From 20CM-2-65-7 sp963830455 (GTDB lineage Bacteria > Gemmatimonadota > Gemmatimonadetes > Gemmatimonadales > GWC2-71-9), in NCBI GenBank assembly GCA_963830455.1, contig CAWHMT010000007.1:239692-303691 (forward strand): a stretch of DNA of 64,000 nt, in the 5' to 3' direction. Below are positions 1 through 7,619 of this stretch, piece after piece (positions within the stretch are counted from its first letter, which is position 1; the number at the start of each line of letters is the position of its first letter). A program made the position numbers and the translations under genes. The notes beneath the pieces were generated by a model. That model was not told the DNA's origin. It made no database searches and saw only the letters and a program-made list of their open reading frames with translations.

Positions 1-693
1 CAGGTTCGACCCCGTGGCGTACCCGAAGAACAGCTTCGGCACGGCGAGGGTGATGTCGCGCTCGGTCAGCCCGAGCACGCTCTGCCCGTAACACACCGTC
101 GTGTTGGCAAACGAGGCGTGACTTTGGACGACGGCCTTGGGTTGCCCGGTCGTCCCGCCGGAAAAGAGCCAGATCGCCGCGTCATCGCGATGACTGGGGA
201 ACGTCTCGAGGGCGGGCGAGGCGCCGTCGATCACGCGGGTCGTCGCCGGTTCGCCGATGACGATGACCTGCTTCAACCGGCCACCGGCCGCGCCGCGCGC
301 CGCCTGGAACGCCGGCGCCGTGTGGCGGTGCACCAGCGCCACGGTCGCGCGGGTGTACGCGTAGAAATACTCGATCGCGTCCACGCTGAGCTGCGGGTTG
401 ACCATCACCACGACCGCGCCCACTTTGAGTGTGCCGAACAGCGCCGCCACGAACTCCGCCCCGTCGGGCAGCGCGATGATCACCCGCTGCTCCGGCTCCA
501 CACCGGCATGTTCGAGCAAATGACCGAAGCGATTGGCGAGCGCCTGCACCTCACGGTAGGTGAGCGTACCCTGGTTGGTCAGGAGCGCCGGGCGGTCCCC
601 CCTTCCCTCACGGACACGCGCGTCGAGCAGCCAATCGGCGATGTTAAGGTGCTCGGGAAATTCGGGAGCTGGAGGGGGGGACGCGGAATTCAT
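1..693 (-). CDS. abmG: Benzoate/2-aminobenzoate-CoA ligase, N-terminal part (cut by left edge)
   Basis: N-terminal 231 codons of an ATP-dependent aryl-CoA ligase; the C-terminus lies beyond the left edge. The reading contains the AMP-binding P-loop signature SGGTTGQPKA and, further on, PKLFFGYATGSNL, which is typical of the benzoate-CoA ligase subfamily. The family activates an aromatic acid with ATP and CoA. With kynureninase and an aminobenzoyl-CoA monooxygenase/reductase next door, 2-aminobenzoate (anthranilate) is the most likely substrate; this is inference from context. It is divergent from the plus-strand operon, with only about 14 bp between the two start codons. I see no clear Shine-Dalgarno upstream of this ATG, so the start could be slightly further in. 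Confidence 0.85.
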   Translation of the reverse strand, partial: MNSASPPPAPEFPEHLNIADWLLDARVREGRGDRPALLTNQGTLTYREVQALANRFGHLLEHAGVEPEQRVIIALPDGAEFVAALFGTLKVGAVVVMVNPQLSVDAIEYFYAYTRATVALVHRHTAPAFQAARGAAGGRLKQVIVIGEPATTRVIDGASPALETFPSHRDDAAIWLFSGGTTGQPKAVVQSHASFANTTVCYGQSVLGLTERDITLAVPKLFFGYATGSNL

Positions 694-707
694 GGCAAAG
701 GATGATG

Positions 708-1466
708 ATGCCGGTATATGAGCTGGCGCAACTCACCTGGGAGGAAGCCCGCGATCTCGACCGGGGGCGCACGGTGGTCGTGTTGCCGGTCGGCGCCATC
801 GAGGCGCATGGACCGCATCTACCACTCGCCACCGACATCGTGATCGCGGCCGCCATGGCGCGCGCTGGCGCGGGACGGCTCGCCGCGCGCTATCCAGTGC
901 TGATCCTGCCGGGCCTGGCATACACGGCGGCGGGGTTTGCGGCGAAGTTCCACGGCACATTGTCCATATCCGGCACCACCGTCACCGCGCTGATCGTCGA
1001 TGTGGCGCGCAGCCTGTCGGATCAGGGATTCCGGCTGCTCGCGATCGCGAACGCGCATCTCGACCCCGAGCATCTCACCGCGCTGCACGAAGCGGTGCAA
1101 GCTCGCCAGAGTCGACCGACTCGCTCCCCATCGTCTTCCCCGACCTGACCCGCCGTCCCTGGGGATCGCGGCTCGGTGAGGAGTTCAAGAGCGGCGCGTG
1201 TCATGCGGGTCAGTTCGAGAACGTCGATCGTGCTACGCGAACAGCCCAGCGGATGTGTTCGGGACGAGAGTTCGCCGCTCCTTGCCGCCCAATCCCCAGT
1301 CGCTCTCGCGCACGCGATCAAGACGGGCAAGCGCACCTTCGAGGCAGCGGGCGGGCCGCGCGCCTATTTCGGTGATCCCGCGGCCGCCACGCCGGAGGAA
1401 GGCTCGAAGCTCGTCGACGCGCTGGGCGGCATTCTGGAAGAAGCGGTCATGGAGGAATTAGCGTGA
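708..1466 (+). CDS. Creatininase-family amidohydrolase, frame broken in three places
   Basis: Creatininase-family metal hydrolase of about 250 codons. The N-terminus has the metal-ligand signature VGAIEAHGPHLPLATD. Later segments FPDLTRRPWGSRLGEEF, then CHAGQFE, then GPRAYFGDPAAATPEEGSKL and the C-terminus ILEEAVMEELA are all family-like, but they lie in different frames. Single-base shifts fall near 1105, 1218 and 1275. Three ATGs run in tandem; the third (used here) has AAAGG six bases upstream. The family includes creatininase and formamide-removing enzymes such as ArfB. No KynB-type formamidase is seen in the cluster, so this could be the missing N-formylkynurenine formamidase; that is inference. 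The end overlaps the next start (GTGA). Confidence 0.7.
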
Positions 1467-2224
1467 GGTTCGCCGGCTCCGTCGCCGTGGTCACCGGCGC
1501 CGGCCAGGGGATCGGCGCGGCCGTGGCGCGAGCGTTGGCCGCCGAGGGCGCCGCGGTGGTGGTGGCCGCCCGCAGCACCGATCGGATTGAGCGCGTGGCC
1601 AAGGAGATCGTCAAAGCCGGCGGCAAGGCGTGGGCGATCACCTGTGACGTGACGGACGCGGCCAGCGTGCACAATCTGGCACAAGCTGCGGGACGTCGGG
1701 CGGGCGTAGTCGACATCTTGATCAACAATGCGGGCGCGGCCCACAGCGCGCCGCTCGCCAAAACGACACTCGAAGACTGGAACCGCGTGCTGGCCGTGAA
1801 TGCGACGGGTACGTTTCTGTGTACGCAGGCGTTCCTGCCCGCCATGCTGCTGCGCAAGCAGGGTTCGGTCGTGAATATCGCGTCGGTCGCCGGTCTCGAC
1901 GGGGCGCGCTACATCTCCGCGTACGCGGCCGCGAAGCATGCGGTGATCGGACTGACCCGCAGCGTCGCTGCCGAGCTCGAGGGGACGGGAGTCACGTGCA
2001 ATGCGGTCTGCCCGGCTTTCGTGGACACCGACATGACCAAGGAATCGGTGGCACGCGTGGTCGCGAAAACGGGGAAGAAACCCGACGAGGCGCTGCGCGC
2101 GATGCTCGCGTCGGCCGGCCAAGAGCGGCTGGTCACCGTGGATGAGGTCGCACGCGCCGTTCTGGAGCTGTGCGATCCGAAGGGCGAACGACCCAACGGA
2201 GCGGCAGTCACGATTGCAGGCTAG
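1463..2224 (+). CDS. Short-chain dehydrogenase/reductase (3-hydroxyacyl-CoA-type)
   Basis: Classical SDR, 253 residues. The Rossmann cofactor motif TGAGQGIG lies at residues 11-18, NNAG at 88-91, a catalytic Ser near 141, and YxxxK at Tyr154/Lys158. It oxidises or reduces a secondary alcohol/ketone with NAD(P). Placed between the creatininase-family gene and RidA in the aminobenzoyl-CoA cluster, it is the best candidate for the 3-hydroxyacyl-CoA dehydrogenase of the lower pathway; the substrate is inferred. The GTG start is supported by GGAGG seven bases upstream and by 4-bp overlap with the preceding stop. The frame is intact. Confidence 0.85.
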   Translation: MRFAGSVAVVTGAGQGIGAAVARALAAEGAAVVVAARSTDRIERVAKEIVKAGGKAWAITCDVTDAASVHNLAQAAGRRAGVVDILINNAGAAHSAPLAKTTLEDWNRVLAVNATGTFLCTQAFLPAMLLRKQGSVVNIASVAGLDGARYISAYAAAKHAVIGLTRSVAAELEGTGVTCNAVCPAFVDTDMTKESVARVVAKTGKKPDEALRAMLASAGQERLVTVDEVARAVLELCDPKGERPNGAAVTIAG

Positions 2225-2231
2225 GAGAGCC

Positions 2232-2612
2232 ATGGCATTCGAGATCATCAATCCTGAAGCTTTCGGCGGCCGGCCCAGCGGCTGGAATCACGGCATGCTC
2301 GCCGACAAAGACGGCAGGATACTGTTCGTCGCCGGCCAGATCGTGCCGGTGGGCGATTTCGTCGCGCAGTGGGATGGCGCGCTGGGCCGCGTCATGGCGG
2401 TCGTGCGCGCGGCGGGCGGAAAACCGGAGCATGTCGGTCGCCTGGTGGTTTACGTGACGGACCGCGCCGCTTATCTCGCCAACCTCACCCCCCTCGGTGA
2501 AGTTCACCGCAAGCATATGGGCCGGCACTACTGCGCGATGGCGGTCGTCGAAGTGAAGGGGCTGATGGACTCCAAGGCTTTGGTGGAAATCGAAGCGGTG
2601 GCGGTGCTATGA
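2232..2612 (+). CDS. RidA/YjgF-family enamine/imine deaminase
   Basis: 126-residue RidA/YjgF/UK114-family protein. Family marks include FVAGQIVPVG near the N-terminus, RVMAVVRAAGG in the middle helix, VYVTDRAAYLA, and the C-terminal LVEIEAVAV strand. RidA proteins are cytosolic trimers that hydrolyse reactive enamines/imines to ketones plus ammonia. The fused monooxygenase/reductase downstream would leave an amino-cyclohexene-type CoA ester, so an imine deaminase releasing the anthranilate nitrogen fits well; this is inference. AGGAG five bases before the ATG supports the start. The stop overlaps the next gene by ATGA. Confidence 0.82.
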   Translation: MAFEIINPEAFGGRPSGWNHGMLADKDGRILFVAGQIVPVGDFVAQWDGALGRVMAVVRAAGGKPEHVGRLVVYVTDRAAYLANLTPLGEVHRKHMGRHYCAMAVVEVKGLMDSKALVEIEAVAVL

Positions 2613-3406
2613 GCAGCTATCGGCTATCGGCTATCGGCTATCAGGTAGAGGCGGATGTCGCGACGATTACACTTAATCGCCCCGAACGACTCAACGCCCT
2701 CACGTTCGAGGTCTACAAAGAGCTGCGCGACACATTCCAGCGGCTCGACACCGAGCCCGGCGTGCGGGCGATCATCATCACGGGTGCGGGCCGCGCGTTC
2801 TGCTCGGGGGGCGACGTCGAGGACATCATCGGCGCGCTGCTCGGCCGCGACCTCAAGGCGCTCCAGGAGTTCACGCGACTCACCTGCGACCTGATTCTCG
2901 CCATGCGGCGCTGCCGGCGGCCCATCGTGGGCGCGTTGAACGGCACCGTCGCTGGTGCTGGCGCGGTGATCGCCGCGGCATGCGACATCCGGATCGCAGC
3001 CGAGTCGGCGAAGATCGCGTTCTTGTTTACGAAAGTCGGCCTGTCGGGCGCGGACATGGGTGCTGCCTGGCTGCTACCGCGCCTGGTCGGCTATGGGCGC
3101 GCCACCGAATTGCTCATGACCGGTGACTTCATAGACGCGAAGCGGGCCCACGAGATTGGCTTGTACAATCGTGTCGTCCCCCAGGACCAGGTGCTGGCCG
3201 AGGCACGCGCGGTTGCCGAGAAGCTGGCGCGCGGACCTTCCGAAGCGCTCGGCATAACCAAGCAGGCGCTCGAGGCCGAGGCCGAGCTCGGTCTCGAAGC
3301 CGCGCTCGAGTACGAAGCCGACGTGCAGGCAAGGCTCATGCAGGGCGAAAACTTCCGCGCAGCGCACGCGGCGTTCCAGGCCAAGCGCGAGCCCAAATTC
3401 TCGTGA
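2609..3406 (+). CDS. Enoyl-CoA hydratase/isomerase family protein
   Basis: Crotonase-fold protein, 265 residues. It has VATITLNRPERLNAL near the N-terminus, the oxyanion-hole strand GAGRAFCSGGDVEDI around residues 58-72, and GTVAGAGAVIAAACDIRIA around 115. It also has the GLSGADMGAAWLLPR segment seen in PaaG-like hydratases, with an acidic residue (Asp) at the usual catalytic loop. Likely role: hydration or isomerisation of the alicyclic enoyl-CoA made from 2-aminobenzoyl-CoA. Oddity: codons 3-12 are built from four copies of a 7-bp repeat, so a change in copy number would shift the frame. Both ends overlap neighbours by 4 bp. Confidence 0.85.
   Translation: MSSYRLSAIGYQVEADVATITLNRPERLNALTFEVYKELRDTFQRLDTEPGVRAIIITGAGRAFCSGGDVEDIIGALLGRDLKALQEFTRLTCDLILAMRRCRRPIVGALNGTVAGAGAVIAAACDIRIAAESAKIAFLFTKVGLSGADMGAAWLLPRLVGYGRATELLMTGDFIDAKRAHEIGLYNRVVPQDQVLAEARAVAEKLARGPSEALGITKQALEAEAELGLEAALEYEADVQARLMQGENFRAAHAAFQAKREPKFS
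2616..2643 (+). repeat. Four 7-bp tandem repeats (GCTATCG) just after a start codon
   Basis: Three perfect GCTATCG units and a fourth GCTATCA, starting seven bases after the ATG of the enoyl-CoA hydratase gene and inside its coding sequence. Seven is not a multiple of three, so loss or gain of one unit would put the rest of the gene out of frame. Confidence 0.95.
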
Positions 3407-4549
3407 TCATCGATACCGCTCCGATTCGCGCATTTCTCGACGACAAGCACATCGCGCTCGCCGAGCGAGTGGCGGAGTTCGCGACGAGAATGCTCGTGCC
3501 GCTCTCGGAGCCGGCGGATGACGCGGCTGCGCGCCATCAGGCACGCGATCTGCTCGCCAAGCTCGGCGCGGCCGGATGGTTCGAGCCGATTCGGGACCAG
3601 GATTGGCGCGCCTGCTGCGTCGTGCGTGAAGCGCTCGCGGCTGCGTCGCCACTGGCTGATGCCGTCTTCGCGCTCCAGGCGCTCGGCGTGGTGCCGATCC
3701 TGCTGTCCGGCAATGACGCGATGCGCAAGCGCTGGCTCGACTGCCGCGATTCAGGGCCGCGCGATGGCGTCGTTCGCGATGACCGAGCCGGAGGCCGGCT
3801 CCGACGCCGCGTCGCTCGGCACCACGGCGACCCGCGACGGCGACAGCTACGTGCTCGTCGGGCACGAAGACGTTCATCTCGAACGCCGGCATCGCCGATT
3901 TCTACACGGTGTTCGCCACCACCGATCGCACGCAGAGCGACAAAGGAATGGCTGCTTCGTCGTCCCGGCCGACACGCCCGGACTGCGATTCGTGCGACCG
4001 CTCGTGCTCTCGTCACCACATCCGCTCGGCGAGATCGCGTTCCAGCCGGCGCGCATCCCCGCCGAGTGCCGGCTCGACGCCGATGGGCAGGGCGAAGGCT
4101 TCAAGCTCGGTCTCGCGACGCTCGACCGCGTGCGCGCGACGGTGGGCGCCGCCGCTTGCGGCATGGCCGGCCGCGCGCTCACGGAGGCGCTGGCGCATGC
4201 GAAATCTCGCCGCCAGTTCGGCAAGCCGATCGCCGATTTTCAGCTAATCCAGGAAAAGCTCGCGCGCATGGCGACGGAGCTGACCGCCGCGCGGCTGCTC
4301 GTCTATCGCGCGGCGTGGGAAAAGGACAAGGGCGCCCAGCGGGTCACGCTCGAAGCGGCGATGGCGAAGTCATTCGCCACGGAGGCGGCGCAGCGCATCG
4401 TCGATGACGCGGTGCAGATCCTGGGCGGCCGCGGCGTGCTCGCGGATAACCCGGTCGATCGCCTGTACCGGTCCGTTCGCGCGTTGCGGATCTACGAAGG
4501 CACGACCGAGATCCAGCATCTGATCATCGCGGGACAGCTCCTGAAATGA
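3403..4549 (+). CDS. Acyl-CoA dehydrogenase, frame broken in three places
   Basis: Acyl-CoA dehydrogenase of about 381 codons with all main parts present in different frames. These are the N-terminal helical domain, the FAD-site segment SFAMTEPEAGSD, KTFISNAGIADFYTV, then CFVVPADTPGLRF, RVRATVGAAACGMAGRAL, the RRQFGKPIADFQLIQ helix, QILGGRGVL, and the C-terminal YRSVRALRIYEGTTEIQ. Shifts lie near 3752, 3868 and 3953, each explained by one base. It is an FAD enzyme that would oxidise the alicyclic acyl-CoA to an enoyl-CoA. The GTG start overlaps the previous stop (GTGA) and the end overlaps the next ATG (ATGA), which supports a complete gene with sequence errors, not a relic. Confidence 0.8.
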
Positions 4550-6804
4550 AGATCGTCGCGATCGGCGGCGGCCCGGCGGCGTTGTACTTCGGCATCCTCA
4601 TGAAAGAGGCCGATCCGGCCAACGAGATCACGATTCTCGAGCGCAACCGTCTGGACGACACGTTCGGCTTCGGTGTCGTGTTTTCCGATGCGACGCAGAA
4701 CAATCTCGCCGCCGCCGATCCCGAGACGTACGCCTCGCTCGCCCATGAGTTCTTTCATTGGGACGACATCGACATCCACTATCGCGGGCAGGTGATTCGC
4801 TCCGGCGGTCACGGCTTCAGCGGCCTCTCGCGCCGCAAACTGCTCGAGAACCTGGGAAGGCGTTGTAAGGCGCTCGGCGTGTGCATCGAGGTCGGCACAG
4901 AGGTCAAGGACCCAGAGGTCTACCGGCGCGAAGCCGATCTCGTGCTCGGCGCTGATGGGTTCTATAGCACAGTGCGCGAGCGCTACGCGCAGCATTTCCA
5001 GCCGAGTATGGACGAACGCCCCAACCGGTTTGTCTGGCTCGGCACGACGCGTCCCTTCCCCGCTTTCACGTTCTACTTCAAGCGCGATAAGCACGGCCTG
5101 TGGCGCGTGCATGCCTATCAGTACGAACCAGGCCAATCGACCTTCATCGTCGAAGCCACTGAACAGACGTGGCGCAGCGCAGGACTCGATAAAGCGAGCG
5201 AGGACGACACCATCAAGTTTTGTGAGGCGCTGTTCAAAGAAGAGCTCGCGGGCCATCGCCTGCTCAAGAATCGCTCGCTGTGGCGCAACTTCGTCACGAT
5301 CAAGAACGCGAGCTGGTCACACGAGAACGTCGTGCTCGTGGGCGATGCGGCGCACACCGCGCACTTCTCAGTAGGTTCAGGCACGAAGCTCGCAATCGAG
5401 GATGCGATCGCACTTGCTGGAGCCCTGCAGCGCGAGCATGGCGTCCCTGCCGCCCTTGCCGCCTATGAAGCAGAGCGCCGGCCCGCGGTCGAGAGCCTGC
5501 AGCGCGCGGCGCAGGTGAGTTTGCAGTGGTTCGAGGACACCGAGCGCTACATGGACCTCGAGCCGCTTCAGTTCGCCTTTAACCTGCTCACGCGCAGCTT
5601 GCGGATCACGCACGACAATCTCAAGGTGCGCGATCCCAAGTTCGTTGAGAGCATCGATGCCTGGTATGCCGAGCAGGCGGAGAAGCAGTCCCACGTACCA
5701 CTCCCCACTCCCCACTCCCCTGCTCCACCCATGTTCACGCCCCTTCGGCTGCGAGACATGGTGTTGACCAACCGTGTGGTGGTGAGTCCGATGTGCCAGT
5801 ACAGCGCCGAGGATGGCATGCCGAACGAATGGCATCTCGTTCACATCGGCAGTCGGGCGATTGGTGGTGCCGGGTTGGTGTTCGTCGAGATGACGGACGT
5901 CTCGCGCGCAGGGCGGATCTCGCCGGGCTGCACGGGGATGTACAAGCCGGAGCACGTCGCGGCGTGGAAGCGGATCGTCGACTTCGTGCACGTCAACAGC
6001 AACGCGAAGATCGCGATGCAGCTTGGCCATGCTGGTCGCAAGGCGTCGACGCAGCGTATGTGGGAGGGGATGGATGAGCCGCTGCCCGAAGGGAATTGGC
6101 CGATCATTTCGGCCTCGCCTCTTCCCTACTTCCCCTATTCCCAAGTCCCCAAAGAGATGACCCGCGCCGACATGGACGAAGTGAAGAACGACTTCGTTCG
6201 CGCGGCTGAGTTGTCGGAGCAGGCGGGATTCGATCTGCTCGAGCTGCATATGGCGCACGGGTACCTGCTCGCGAGCTTCATCTCACCACTGACGAACAAG
6301 CGCACCGATCAGTACGGCGGCTCACTCGAGAACCGCATGCGCTTCCCGCTCGAGGTGTTCGACGCCGTTCGCGCGGTCTGGCCTGCCCACAAGCCGATGT
6401 CGGTGCGCATCTCCGCCGTCGACTGGGCACCGGGTGGGATGCAGCCGGCCGATGCGGTCGAGGTCGCGCGCCTGCTCAAGGCGCACGAGTGCGACATCAC
6501 GGACGTTTCGGCGGGGCAGACCGTGGCGGACGCGAAGCCCCAGTACGGTCGCCAGTTTCAGACGCCATTTGCCGATCGCATCCGGCACGAAGTCGGGATC
6601 GCGACCATGGCGGTGGGCAACATTTCCTCGTATCAGGATGTGAATACGATACTGGCAGCGGGGCGCGCCGATTTGTGTGTACTCGCACGGGCCCACTTGT
6701 GGGACCCCTATTGGACGAGGCATGCAGCGTACGAGCAAGGCTATGCGCTTCCTTGGCCTGACCCGTACGCGACACTGAACAAGTACAAGCCGAGGATGAC
6801 CTGA
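4546..6804 (+). CDS. abmA: 2-aminobenzoyl-CoA monooxygenase/reductase (fused flavoprotein)
   Basis: 752-residue fusion. Residues 1 to about 380 form an FAD aromatic monooxygenase: dinucleotide motif GGGPAAL near residue 7, and VLVGDAAHTAHFSVGSGTKL near 264. A Pro/Thr/His-rich linker encoded by a 7-bp repeat follows. From about residue 398 it is an old-yellow-enzyme FMN domain with VVSPMCQYSAEDGMPNEWH, LGHAGRKAS, HGYLLASFISPLTNKRTDQY and VGNISSYQDV. This order and length match the Azoarcus-type 2-aminobenzoyl-CoA monooxygenase/reductase; databases also call such fusions salicylyl-CoA 5-hydroxylase/oxidoreductase. It would hydroxylate and reduce the ring of 2-aminobenzoyl-CoA. The start overlaps the previous stop and the 3' end overlaps the dioxygenase start (TGATG). 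Confidence 0.88.
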   Translation: MKIVAIGGGPAALYFGILMKEADPANEITILERNRLDDTFGFGVVFSDATQNNLAAADPETYASLAHEFFHWDDIDIHYRGQVIRSGGHGFSGLSRRKLLENLGRRCKALGVCIEVGTEVKDPEVYRREADLVLGADGFYSTVRERYAQHFQPSMDERPNRFVWLGTTRPFPAFTFYFKRDKHGLWRVHAYQYEPGQSTFIVEATEQTWRSAGLDKASEDDTIKFCEALFKEELAGHRLLKNRSLWRNFVTIKNASWSHENVVLVGDAAHTAHFSVGSGTKLAIEDAIALAGALQREHGVPAALAAYEAERRPAVESLQRAAQVSLQWFEDTERYMDLEPLQFAFNLLTRSLRITHDNLKVRDPKFVESIDAWYAEQAEKQSHVPLPTPHSPAPPMFTPLRLRDMVLTNRVVVSPMCQYSAEDGMPNEWHLVHIGSRAIGGAGLVFVEMTDVSRAGRISPGCTGMYKPEHVAAWKRIVDFVHVNSNAKIAMQLGHAGRKASTQRMWEGMDEPLPEGNWPIISASPLPYFPYSQVPKEMTRADMDEVKNDFVRAAELSEQAGFDLLELHMAHGYLLASFISPLTNKRTDQYGGSLENRMRFPLEVFDAVRAVWPAHKPMSVRISAVDWAPGGMQPADAVEVARLLKAHECDITDVSAGQTVADAKPQYGRQFQTPFADRIRHEVGIATMAVGNISSYQDVNTILAAGRADLCVLARAHLWDPYWTRHAAYEQGYALPWPDPYATLNKYKPRMT
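5700..5720 (+). repeat. Three 7-bp repeats (ACTCCCC) in the AbmA inter-domain linker
   Basis: Three perfect ACTCCCC units encoding the Pro/Thr/His/Ser-rich hinge between the monooxygenase and the old-yellow-enzyme domains. Three units make 21 bp, so this array keeps frame only in its present copy number or in steps of three. Confidence 0.9.
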
Positions 6805-7586
6805 TGGCCGTCACGTACGCGAGCTACTTACGGCTCGATAAACTTCTCGATCTCCAGCACCCGCGTCCTGGGGAGCTCGAGCACGACGAGACCCTCTTCG
6901 TCATCATTCATCAGGTGTATGAGCTGTGGTTCAAGGAAGTGCTGCACGAGCTCGACTACCTCCAGAAGCTGCTGCGCGGCAACGACACGCCGCTGGCGGC
7001 CGCGACGCTCAAGCGCATTCTCACAATTCTGAAGACCCTGGTCGCCCAGATCGATGTTCTCGAGACTATTACACCGCTCAACTTTCTTGCTTTCCGTGAC
7101 CGGCTGGAGTCCGGGAGCGGCTTTCAGTCCGCGCAGTTTCGGGAAATCGAGTTTCTCCTGGGGAAAAAGGGCCGGCCGTCCTTCGAGCGATATCCCGCAG
7201 GGAGCCAAAGTCGTAAGCAGGTGGAGCGGCGGTTCTACGAGCCGACGTTGTGGGATGCGTTTCTGCATTATCTCGCAGCCAACAAATACCCCGTCCCCAA
7301 GGCTCTCCTCGCGCGAGACTACAGCAAGGTCCACGAGCCCTCAGAGGACGTGCAGCGAATTCTCGTCGAGGTCTACAAGAAGAACCCCACGGTGGGGCAG
7401 ATCGCCGAGCGGCTCGTCGATTTGGACGAAGGCTTCATGGAATGGCGCTATCGCCACGTGAAGATGGTCCAACGGACAATCGGGACCAAACCAGGAACTG
7501 GAGGTTCTGCCGGTGCTGACTATCTGCTGACCACGCTGAATCAGCCGGCGTTCCCCGATCTGTGGGCGATCCGGTCTGAGCTATGA
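6804..7586 (+). CDS. kynA: Tryptophan 2,3-dioxygenase
   Basis: 260-residue heme dioxygenase that opens the indole ring of L-tryptophan to N-formylkynurenine. The family segments are in order: TYASYLRLDKLLDLQ, HDETLFVIIHQVYELWFKE, NFLAFRDRLESGSGFQSAQF, and the C-terminal heme-ligand region MEWRYRHVKMVQRTIGTK followed by GTGGSAGADYL. The protein is shorter than the roughly 280-300 residues usual for bacterial enzymes, mainly at the N-terminus, but the core is complete. The ATG overlaps the abmA stop, so it is translationally coupled to the aromatic CoA genes. Confidence 0.95.
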   Translation: MAVTYASYLRLDKLLDLQHPRPGELEHDETLFVIIHQVYELWFKEVLHELDYLQKLLRGNDTPLAAATLKRILTILKTLVAQIDVLETITPLNFLAFRDRLESGSGFQSAQFREIEFLLGKKGRPSFERYPAGSQSRKQVERRFYEPTLWDAFLHYLAANKYPVPKALLARDYSKVHEPSEDVQRILVEVYKKNPTVGQIAERLVDLDEGFMEWRYRHVKMVQRTIGTKPGTGGSAGADYLLTTLNQPAFPDLWAIRSEL

Positions 7587-7587
7587 T

Positions 7588-7615
7588 GGCGGTAGGGGGC
7601 GGTAGGGGCGGTACC
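7588..7615 (+). repeat. G-rich direct repeat between kynA and kynU
   Basis: Three partial copies of CGGTAGGGG between kynA and kynU, ending next to the GTG start of kynU. The unit resembles the GACGGTAAGG decamers of the large inverted-repeat loci elsewhere in the window, but here there is only one arm. Confidence 0.7.
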
Positions 7616-7619
7616 TGTC

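Noticed and set aside
118..705. Plus-strand frame at the left end
   Set aside because: The minus strand encodes a clear CoA ligase with AMP-binding motif across the same region.
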